Below, piece after piece: positions 8,526-15,318 of a stretch of 64,000 nucleotides of DNA (positions within the stretch are counted from its first letter, which is position 1; every line of letters starts with the position of its first letter). The stretch is from Thiofilum sp. (lineage in GTDB: Bacteria; Pseudomonadota; Gammaproteobacteria; Thiotrichales; Thiotrichaceae). The notes beneath the pieces were generated by a model. That model saw nothing but the letters and a program-made list of their open reading frames with translations, did no database searches and was not told where the DNA came from. The position numbers were made by a program, and so were the translations under genes. The stretch is from assembly GCF_016711335.1 (NCBI RefSeq), contig NZ_JADJTF010000004.1, positions 1 to 64,000 of the forward strand. The letters run 5' to 3'.

Positions 8526-8547
8526 ATTAGATGAGTACTCATCTAAT
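8526..8547. repeat. Perfect 22-bp palindrome
   Basis: ATTAGATGAGT followed by its exact reverse complement, four bases after the arsR stop and 34 bases before the end of the recombinase gene. No T-run follows, so a terminator is not clearly supported. It may be an operator or a recombinase site; neither is established. Confidence 0.55.
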
Positions 8548-8580
8548 CTAGGGGCATCTAATTTAAGTGAAACTACGAAA

Positions 8581-9537
8581 CTATAGGAAACTAGACCCTG
8601 CATGATCTTTAAATAATTCAGCATAGCGCACATAGCCTTGTACAGTTTGCACCGATTTATGACGCGATACATCCATGATTTTAAACAGATTAGCGCCGTT
8701 TTCAGCCGCTGTAGTAATAAAGCCAGAGCGCAGTGAATGAGCACCAAAGAGATCAGGATCTAATCCAGCCTTAGCAGTATAGTGCTTAACTACATTATAG
8801 ACCGTCTTATCACTAAGACGCTTACCGACACGTCCTACCTTATTAATACTACGAAATACTGCGCCTTCAGTAATAGCGGCATGATAAAGCCAGTCTTGTA
8901 ACACGGTCGCAACATTTAAACGTCCATTCGGAATAGCAATAGTTTGCCCCTGTTGCTCTTGATCGGTTTTAGACTGGCGAATAGTAATACGTAAACCCTC
9001 CGGTACGAATTCTAAATCGCTCCAATCCAAAGCCACTAATTCACTACGGCGTAAAGCTCCGGCAAAGCCTAATAATAACAGTGCTTTATCACGCTTTCCG
9101 GTCAGGTTTTTAGTATTACACTGTGCCAGTACTTGATACAGTTTATCCACCATGAGAGCGGCTTTTTTCTCCTGTACAGCCCCTATAGTACGACGAATTC
9201 CTTTTAAAGTACTGCTCACTAATTCTGATTGAGTCGGTGATTCAAAATTGGCGCTGGTATGAAAAAACCGAATGGCAGCCACCCGTCGTCGCAAGGTCGC
9301 ATTGGCACAACCTTGCTGTGCTTGAGCACTTAAGAAATCAGCTACCGTTTCTGGAGTGGCGGGCAAAGAGGCACGTTGCTGTTGCTGACACCACTGCACA
9401 AATACTTGCGCATCTTGCACATAAGCTTTGCGGGTACTCGGTGCGCGTGCGTGATGAATAAATTGTTTAGTATCGGTGCTAAGCGTACTTAGTTCACGCG
9501 ATGCTGTTTTACGGTGTTTGGCTAGCAGAGTTGGCAT
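8581..9537 (-). CDS. Tyrosine recombinase/phage-type integrase
   Basis: 318 residues from the ATG at 9537; a TTG start at 9606 would add 23. The N-terminal SAM-like DNA-binding domain (APSTRKAYVQDAQVFVQWC) is followed by the catalytic domain with Arg in FAGALRRSELVALDW, HxxR in GAHSLRSGF, a second His in VSRHKSVQ and nucleophile Tyr302 in QGYVRY. All catalytic residues look intact. There is no adjacent phage or integron structure. It may act alone on an unidentified site or be the remnant of a mobile element. Confidence 0.85.
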   Translation of the reverse strand: MPTLLAKHRKTASRELSTLSTDTKQFIHHARAPSTRKAYVQDAQVFVQWCQQQQRASLPATPETVADFLSAQAQQGCANATLRRRVAAIRFFHTSANFESPTQSELVSSTLKGIRRTIGAVQEKKAALMVDKLYQVLAQCNTKNLTGKRDKALLLLGFAGALRRSELVALDWSDLEFVPEGLRITIRQSKTDQEQQGQTIAIPNGRLNVATVLQDWLYHAAITEGAVFRSINKVGRVGKRLSDKTVYNVVKHYTAKAGLDPDLFGAHSLRSGFITTAAENGANLFKIMDVSRHKSVQTVQGYVRYAELFKDHAGSSFL

Positions 9538-9678
9538 TATTTTTACATTAGTTCCGATAACGTACCTTCTAGGAAGTAATGTATAGTGCTTTACTGAGTA
9601 GCGCAAGTGTTCTGCTCGTGGTATTTTTAAAACTCGTTAAATTAATTAGCTTAACTAGCTGTAAATGAAAACACTGTT

Positions 9679-10200
9679 ATGACAACATTGAATGTTCACT
9701 TTAATCCCAACTTTATTACTCAGTCATTAGCCTTATTTGAGTTTATTAAAACTAATATTCAGTGGGATGAACGCATGAGGGCACGCAAAACCGCGAGTTT
9801 TGGAGTACCTTATAATTATTCGCAAATCGATTATCCTATTGAGCCTATGCCCGATTATTTAAATTTGATTGCACAAAAGATTGAATCAGAGTTAGGTTTT
9901 TTACCGAATAACTGTTTATTGAATTATTACCCTGATGGTCAATCCTCTATGGGGTTTCATTCTGATTCTAGTGTGGAGTTAGAGCTGGGTACGGGGGTGG
10001 CTATTTTATCTTTAGGTAGTAATCGACCGATTGTGTACCAGTATAAGGTGGATCGTAGTATTGAGTATATTATTGATTTACCGAGTGGTTCATTATTGTA
10101 TATGTCAAAAGCTATTCAAGATGATTGGGTACATGCGATTCCTAAGCAAGGAAATGTAGGTGAACGTATTAGTGTAACGTTTCGCAAAATTAAAGCTTAA
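9679..10200 (+). CDS. AlkB-like 2-oxoglutarate/Fe(II) dioxygenase
   Basis: 173 residues, shorter than E. coli AlkB but with its core. The iron ligands are His94 and Asp96 (GFHSDS) and His152 (DDWVHAIPK); Arg163 and Arg169 (GERISVTFRK) fit 2-oxoglutarate and core binding. NYYPDGQSSMGFHSD is the family signature. It probably repairs alkylated nucleic acid or demethylates another substrate. It is a stand-alone gene, divergent from the recombinase. Confidence 0.85.
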   Translation: MTTLNVHFNPNFITQSLALFEFIKTNIQWDERMRARKTASFGVPYNYSQIDYPIEPMPDYLNLIAQKIESELGFLPNNCLLNYYPDGQSSMGFHSDSSVELELGTGVAILSLGSNRPIVYQYKVDRSIEYIIDLPSGSLLYMSKAIQDDWVHAIPKQGNVGERISVTFRKIKA

Positions 10201-10363
10201 ACTCTGTAGGATCAGTCATTTTGTTTGAAAAAGCCTTTTCCTGTTAGTTTATTTATAAGTTTTCTGACTCTATTTTCCTTTTATTAATTTAACATAATTT
10301 AAATTATTAAACATGATTATTTTAGGGTTTATCTGCTTAATATTTAATTGAGGTGATGCATCA

Positions 10364-10391
10364 CACTCCTGACATAATGCTGTCAGGAGTG
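10364..10391. promoter_or_regulatory. Inverted-repeat operator upstream of VOC/YafY genes
   Basis: CACTCCTGACA at 10364-10374 and TGTCAGGAGTG at 10381-10391 form a perfect 11-base inverted repeat with a six-base spacer. It lies 42 bases before the VOC gene, which is followed by a YafY-type regulator. A role as binding site of that regulator is the natural inference. Confidence 0.65.
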
Positions 10392-10433
10392 CTGTATTAA
10401 ACTAGCTACTCATTCATCACAGGAGTTCCCATA

Positions 10434-10823
10434 ATGGACATTAAAAACCCCGTTGCTTGGTTTGAAATTTATGTGCAAGACATGCCCCGCGCTCAAGCGT
10501 TTTATGAGCAAGTGTTTCAATGCCAATTAGAGGATATGAAAAATCCTCATATGGAAGAGTGGACTGATATGGAAATGAAGCTCTTTCCTATGAATGAAAA
10601 AAGCTATGGCTGTGGAGGTGGCTTGGTCAAAATGGGCGGGCATACCGCAGGCAATAATGCCGTGCTGGTCTATTTTGCTAGTGAAAACTGCTCTGAATTA
10701 GAACGTGTGGAAGCAGCGGGCGGGCGTATTTTTAAACCTAAAATCAGTATCGGCGAAAACGGCTATATTGCCTTGTTTTACGATACCGAAAACAATATGA
10801 TCGGCTTACACTCGATGCAATAA
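10434..10823 (+). CDS. VOC (glyoxalase/bleomycin-resistance fold) protein
   Basis: 129 residues of one VOC unit: NPVAWFEIYVQDMPRAQAFY starts the first beta-alpha-beta module and ALFYDTENNMIGLHSM is the usual end with a metal-ligand glutamate position replaced or shifted. CACAGGAG precedes the ATG. It is the first gene of a probable two-gene operon with the YafY regulator 27 bases downstream. Substrate unknown; electrophile detoxification is plausible. Confidence 0.88.
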   Translation: MDIKNPVAWFEIYVQDMPRAQAFYEQVFQCQLEDMKNPHMEEWTDMEMKLFPMNEKSYGCGGGLVKMGGHTAGNNAVLVYFASENCSELERVEAAGGRIFKPKISIGENGYIALFYDTENNMIGLHSMQ

Positions 10824-10850
10824 CTCCTTCATTTTAAAAGAACTACTATT

Positions 10851-11540
10851 ATGCGCCGTGCTGATCGTTTGTTTCAAATGGTTCAAATTTTACGTAATAA
10901 ACGCTTAGTCACGGCGCGTGAATTAGCCGAGCGCTTAGAAATTTCGGAGCGCACAGTTTACCGTGATATTCAAGATTTAAGCCTCTCCGGTGTACCCGTT
11001 GAAGGTGAGGCGGGGGTGGGTTATCACTTACGCTATAGCCTTGATACTCCACCACTAATGTTTACCGCCGCTGAAGTCGAGGCGCTGGTATTAGGGGTGA
11101 GAATGCTCAAAGCATGGGGAGGCATGGAATTAGGTAGTAGCGCTCAATCAGTATTAGATAAAATTCATGCGGTTATGCCCCGTGAATTACATCAACAATT
11201 GGAACAAACTAAATTATTCGCACCGCATTTTAAAAGACGCCCTGAATTAACGCAGATTTTTGATCAATGCCGCCAAGCGATTGCTCACCATTATTATGTA
11301 GAAATTGATTATACTCGTGCGGATGGGATACAAAGTACCCGACGCATTAAACCGATTGGGTTATTTTTCTGGGGATATGCTTGGACATTAACCGCATGGT
11401 GTGAATTACGTAATGAATTTCGTAACTTTCGCTTAGATCGCATCCAGCAATTCCAACTCACTGATCAAGTCTTTGAAGAGCAAAATGGACAAAGCCTTAA
11501 TGACTTTCTCGCTTTAGTACGTAACTGCCAGCCTCACTGA
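10851..11540 (+). CDS. YafY-type HTH/WYL transcriptional regulator
   Basis: 229 residues: an N-terminal HTH (RLFQMVQILRNKRLVTAREL with LEISERTVYRDIQDLSLSG) and a WYL domain from about residue 135 (HHYYVEIDYTRADGIQSTRR, GYAWTLTAWCELRNEFRNFR). Such proteins repress or activate short neighbouring operons, often with a VOC or DinB-like gene. The palindrome at 10364-10391 is the likely target. WYL domains bind small ligands or nucleic acid; the ligand is unknown. Confidence 0.88.
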   Translation: MRRADRLFQMVQILRNKRLVTARELAERLEISERTVYRDIQDLSLSGVPVEGEAGVGYHLRYSLDTPPLMFTAAEVEALVLGVRMLKAWGGMELGSSAQSVLDKIHAVMPRELHQQLEQTKLFAPHFKRRPELTQIFDQCRQAIAHHYYVEIDYTRADGIQSTRRIKPIGLFFWGYAWTLTAWCELRNEFRNFRLDRIQQFQLTDQVFEEQNGQSLNDFLALVRNCQPH

Positions 11541-11560
11541 TAGCTATACCAAATAAATTG

Positions 11561-12025
11561 TTAATAATAAACCAATTTAAAACGCTCTAGAACTAATAAG
11601 CTATTTTCATTAAAACTCATATCCAGTAATTGACACTCGCGCTCAAAAAAATCCCTATGAGCTTTCCGCCAATAATTAAGCGACCGATCTCCCTCACCTT
11701 CTAAGTAAGCAAACCTCTCATCCACTTGATTAAATGCTTTTTCACTAACCTCGATAACTTGAATAATACAAATAGGATTAGCGCTCCAATCAGTCACTAT
11801 ATGCAAATTCCCGATCTTAGGTATAGGTTCATTAGCTTTCTCATAACCATCTTTCAAGCTGCAAGTAGCTGTTTTTATACCTGCTAATACTAACTGAGCA
11901 CATTGATTAGCACTTTGCTCGTCTGAACAAAAATAACCAAAACTTATATTTTTAGGATGATTATCATCTATAAAACCTTGAGTTGCTAAATATCGATCCA
12001 AATAATTTTTTAATAATGGACTCAT
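11561..12025 (-). CDS. ASCH-domain protein
   Basis: 154 residues from the ATG at 12025, which has GGGTGA just upstream; a GTG at 12034 is the alternative. Typical ASCH segments are visible: CAQLVLAGIKTATCSLKDGY, then IGNLHIVTDWSANPICIIQV and the terminal FNENSLLVLERFKLV. ASCH proteins have a PUA-like beta-barrel and act on or bind RNA; some are nucleoside amidohydrolases. It lies 10 bases behind the Nudix gene and is probably co-transcribed with it. Confidence 0.85.
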   Translation of the reverse strand: MSPLLKNYLDRYLATQGFIDDNHPKNISFGYFCSDEQSANQCAQLVLAGIKTATCSLKDGYEKANEPIPKIGNLHIVTDWSANPICIIQVIEVSEKAFNQVDERFAYLEGEGDRSLNYWRKAHRDFFERECQLLDMSFNENSLLVLERFKLVYY

Positions 12026-12043
12026 CCTAATCACCCAAAGATA

Positions 12044-12535
12044 TTAAATAACATCTTGCAGTAGTGCTTGCTTTACAATAGTGGCAGTTAATTTAAGTGG
12101 CTCAAAATTATATATTTCTAATTCGTCACGAGTTAATAATTTATAATCGGTTAGCTCCTCATTTAAAGTGATAGTACCATGAGCTTTGACTAGATAGGCT
12201 ATTAATAATTGATTACGCTTAGCATGAATGAAATGACCAATAAACTTAGCCTCCTCTGCTATTAAACCTAATTCCTCTTGAGTTTCGCGCATAATGGCAA
12301 TATCTGGCTCCTCCCCTGCTTCTAAAAATCCAGTGATCATCGAATAAATATACTCAGGCCATGCCGCATTACGTGCCAAAATATATTCATCACCTAATTT
12401 AACTATTCCGGCTACTACGGGCGTGGGATTATTCCAATGGATAAAGCGGCATCCTTTAGCGGTGCATACAGTACGCTCCGCACCACCAATCATACGCTGG
12501 GTTAAAGAGCTGGTGCATTCTGGACAAAAGTGCAT
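12044..12535 (-). CDS. Nudix hydrolase with N-terminal zinc ribbon
   Basis: 163 residues. Cys4, Cys7, Cys24 and Cys29 form a zinc ribbon. The Nudix box spans residues 69-91 (GFLEAGEEPDIAIMRETQEE and onward) with all conserved Gly and Glu positions. The zinc-ribbon-first layout is shared with NudC-like and related nucleotide hydrolases, but the NudC SQPWPFP motif is absent; the protein has SMITGFLEAG instead, so NADH specificity is not supported. It probably hydrolyses a nucleoside diphosphate derivative. Confidence 0.88.
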   Translation of the reverse strand: MHFCPECTSSLTQRMIGGAERTVCTAKGCRFIHWNNPTPVVAGIVKLGDEYILARNAAWPEYIYSMITGFLEAGEEPDIAIMRETQEELGLIAEEAKFIGHFIHAKRNQLLIAYLVKAHGTITLNEELTDYKLLTRDELEIYNFEPLKLTATIVKQALLQDVI

Positions 12536-12609
12536 AAGAGCCTCAATTAAATAGGGTAATAACTTAAGCTTAGATTATACCCTACTCTCTTGTGATACCA
12601 ATGAAGTCT

Positions 12610-13377
12610 TTATGAAGGCAGGTTTAAATTAAAATGCTCGCGCAATACCGTTTTAATATCAGCAGGTTGAATAGTTTGTACTTGAGTGGTTTTGCCTATC
12701 ACCTGCTTAAGCTGATCACCTAATAAAATCGTGCGACCTTGAGGATTAAATTTTACGATTAAATATTTTTGAGTAAATATGGCATCTTTATGAGTGGAGT
12801 TCATCCAATTCGCAGGAGCAAAATCAATAAACTCTACTGGACAACGATTAAAACCATATTGATTAATCCAATTACCCTCGACTAAAGCTTGTAAGATATA
12901 TTCATCACCCTGTTTGATTAATTGGAAAGTATCAGAACCTTGCTGAATCGGTTGATTACAATCCGCTAAATTCAAAGGTTCACGAATGCAATAGCTACCA
13001 AAACCTAGATCACATAAATACTCTTGTCCCTCCACTGTGGCAATCACCGCCATATGGGTTTTAGGGCGTTTAACTGGATAAAACATAGGACGAGCCGCGA
13101 CTAATTGATAAGGAATATCTAAGGCTTGCAAAACCATCGTGAACAAACCATTCACCTCGTAACAGTAGCCACCATGTTTATTATGAATCAACTTATGCAC
13201 TATATCTTCTGGAACTAATGAAATCACTTTACCTGCTAATACATCTAAGTTTTCAAATGGAATATGGAATAATTGCTGCTGCATTAAAGTTTTTAAATGC
13301 GCTGCACTAGCATTAATAGCTCCCTGATATTGAATACGCACTAGATAGTCTTGTAATGAAAAATTAGTCGCTAACAT
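12610..13377 (-). CDS. Arylamine N-acetyltransferase
   Basis: 255 residues from the ATG at 13377 (GTG at 13389 is in frame, but GAGTGAG sits better for 13377). The catalytic triad is visible as Cys72 (HGGYCYEVN), His108 (KTHMAVIA) and Asp123 (YLCDLGFG), close to the canonical Cys69-His107-Asp122. Length is slightly short but normal for the family. It transfers an acetyl group from acetyl-CoA to aromatic amines or hydrazines. Physiological substrate unknown. Confidence 0.9.
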   Translation of the reverse strand: MLATNFSLQDYLVRIQYQGAINASAAHLKTLMQQQLFHIPFENLDVLAGKVISLVPEDIVHKLIHNKHGGYCYEVNGLFTMVLQALDIPYQLVAARPMFYPVKRPKTHMAVIATVEGQEYLCDLGFGSYCIREPLNLADCNQPIQQGSDTFQLIKQGDEYILQALVEGNWINQYGFNRCPVEFIDFAPANWMNSTHKDAIFTQKYLIVKFNPQGRTILLGDQLKQVIGKTTQVQTIQPADIKTVLREHFNLNLPS

Positions 13378-13546
13378 AAAAAGACTCACTCAATTTAACA
13401 ATCAGGTCATTGTAAAGGTGAGCAAAAACCGTCTCTAGGATCAGATTATGTTTAAACCTACAGTACAGCTACCGATGCCGCCTCACTGTATTGATATTTG
13501 CCGCATAAACTGTACTAAAATCGCATTATTAGTAACCGAGTACCCT

Positions 13547-14041
13547 ATGATGTCTAACTCTGATTTAGCCCCTATTACTCAAGATTTTTATACTTTTGTT
13601 AAGCAGTTCAAAACCTTGCTATTAGCCACGACTAATAGTGAGGGCGTACCAGAGGCGAGTTATGCGCCTTATGTGAGTACTCAAGGGGATTATTATATTT
13701 TCATCAGCGAGCTAGCCGCCCATACGCGCAACTTAAAGCAAACCAAGCGTTGTAGTGTGTTGTTTATTGAGGATGAGGATAAAACCAATCAGCTTTTTGC
13801 CCGTAAACGCGCCACTTTGCAATGTGATGCGGTAGAGATCACGCGCCAAATGCCGAGTTGTGAGCCGATTTTGCAGTTATTTGATGAGCAATTTGGTAAA
13901 TTTTTTGGCATGTTGCGCCAATTGCCTGATTTTCATCTATATCGTTTAAGCCCTAAAACGGTGTCGTATGTAGCAGGCTTTGGCAAAGCGTATACCCTCA
14001 CAGGGAATGATTTAAGCCAAGTGACGCTACGACGTAATTAA
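13547..14041 (+). CDS. HugZ-like pyridoxamine-phosphate-oxidase-fold protein
   Basis: About 164 residues from the first of two adjacent ATGs at 13547; an open frame extends back to 13448, but that leader has no family likeness. The split-barrel pattern is clear (LLLATTNSEGVPEASYAPYV, FISELAAHTRNLKQTKRCSV, FHLYRLSPKTVSYVAGFGKA). HugZ-type proteins bind heme and take part in heme utilisation; the VAGFGKAY ending is characteristic. No TonB or heme-transport genes are adjacent. Confidence 0.82.
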   Translation: MMSNSDLAPITQDFYTFVKQFKTLLLATTNSEGVPEASYAPYVSTQGDYYIFISELAAHTRNLKQTKRCSVLFIEDEDKTNQLFARKRATLQCDAVEITRQMPSCEPILQLFDEQFGKFFGMLRQLPDFHLYRLSPKTVSYVAGFGKAYTLTGNDLSQVTLRRN

Positions 14042-14120
14042 GTGCCTGCCTCTCCATTTTTCCTCCAGAATTGCGGTATAGCCTTGTGTGATCGTCTCCC
14101 TCATACAAGGAATACTAATC

Positions 14121-15269
14121 ATGCAACCTGTCACCGTACTATTCAGTTTAACGGCATTAGTCGGCAGTGTGGTTTATGCTGCGACTCAGCCACCGCGCCA
14201 ACCACCCGCCGAAGCCTTAGCTGCTTGTGCCAGTAAAGCAGTAGGTACTCAATGCAGCGTACAACTCCCTGATCGCACCCTACAAGGTTCGTGTCAACAA
14301 GTACCGAGTGGTCAAACCGCGTGTGTGCCACAAGGTATGCCCCCTATGAATGGTGGCAATGGCACTATGCAGCCTCCTGCGAATAATGGCGCTGGTATGG
14401 GAGGAGATATGGGAGGTGGTATGGGTGGCGGTTTGCACTCGCACACGATTAATCAAAGCAGTGGCAAGGTAACTCTCATACCCGCCACCCAAGACCCGAT
14501 TACTAACTCCACGATTACGGTCACAACTTCAGGAAATCAGCGGGTGATCGTGGCTAATGGTATTTCCAAGCATCGCACGGGCAAATTCCCCAATGCGGGT
14601 AATCCCAATTCAATTAGTGTGCAAAGCTATACCTTTAAAATACCTCTTAACCCCAAACTCACCGGACAAATTAAAAATATAGGTCTGAATAACTTTGGGA
14701 TTGCGGTGAATGGTGTGACCTTTGATCCCACTGCCGCAGAAACTTATAAGGGTGATCGGACATGGACGTATGAAGCGATGTCAGGTGCGATTCCATTAGG
14801 GGTGGATGCGAATCATGCCCATGTGCAACCAACAGGTGCTTATCATTATCACGCCAAGCCTACCTTATTGCTGCAAAGCTTGGGGGTGAGCGCGAGTAAG
14901 CATTCGCCATTGGTGGGTTGGGCGGCGGATGGTTTTCCGATTTATGCCTTGTATGGGTATCAGGCTAATTCTAAACAGGTGATTCCGGTGAGTTCTAGTT
15001 ATCGTTTGAAGCAGGGTCAGCGTCCTAAGGGGGGGACGAATCCGGGGGGGACGTATGATGGTACGTTTTTAAATGATTATGAGTATGTGCAGGGGGCGGG
15101 GAATTTGGATGAGTGTAATGGGCGGATGACGAGTACGCCGGAGTTTCCGCAGGGGACTTATGCGTATTTTATTACGAATGAGTATCCGATGATTCCGCGT
15201 TGTTTTAAGGGGTCGCCTTCGAGTGATTTTATGCATCGTTTGCCGGGGATGCGCCCTAATGGGGGTTGA
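14121..15269 (+). CDS. Exported YHYH-domain protein
   Basis: 382 residues. The ATG at 14121 has AAGGA ten bases upstream and begins a signal peptide (MQPVTVLFSLTALVGSVVYA). A Gly/Met-rich linker (about 80-110) precedes the YHYH domain with its name motif in GAYHYHAKP and the following GWAADGFPIYALYGY. Function of YHYH proteins is not established; several are surface or periplasmic. From 14898 to the stop only about five of 122 codons end in A or C, in sharp contrast to the first half. Confidence 0.88.
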   Translation: MQPVTVLFSLTALVGSVVYAATQPPRQPPAEALAACASKAVGTQCSVQLPDRTLQGSCQQVPSGQTACVPQGMPPMNGGNGTMQPPANNGAGMGGDMGGGMGGGLHSHTINQSSGKVTLIPATQDPITNSTITVTTSGNQRVIVANGISKHRTGKFPNAGNPNSISVQSYTFKIPLNPKLTGQIKNIGLNNFGIAVNGVTFDPTAAETYKGDRTWTYEAMSGAIPLGVDANHAHVQPTGAYHYHAKPTLLLQSLGVSASKHSPLVGWAADGFPIYALYGYQANSKQVIPVSSSYRLKQGQRPKGGTNPGGTYDGTFLNDYEYVQGAGNLDECNGRMTSTPEFPQGTYAYFITNEYPMIPRCFKGSPSSDFMHRLPGMRPNGG

Positions 15270-15281
15270 TGGTTGGGGTGG

Positions 15282-15299
15282 GGCGGCAGAGTTGCCGCC
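15282..15299. repeat. Short GC-rich hairpin between convergent genes
   Basis: GGCGGCA-GAGT-TGCCGCC is a perfect seven-base stem with a four-base loop. It has the same stem as the hairpin at 7261-7278 in the nested repeat element. No U-run follows on either strand. It could act as a bidirectional transcription stop or be a fragment of the same repeat family. Confidence 0.6.
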
Positions 15300-15318
15300 T
15301 TGCGCGGGTGAGTATGGG

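Noticed and set aside
8481..8747. 88-codon minus-strand frame across arsR end and recombinase
   Set aside because: It overlaps the recombinase catalytic region in another frame and has no family likeness.
13448..13546. N-terminal extension of the HugZ-like protein
   Set aside because: The 33 extra residues are not like the family and the ATG pair at 13547 suits the conserved start.
14042..14236. 64-codon plus-strand frame overlapping the YHYH start
   Set aside because: It overlaps the signal-peptide region of the better-supported gene in another frame and lacks family likeness.
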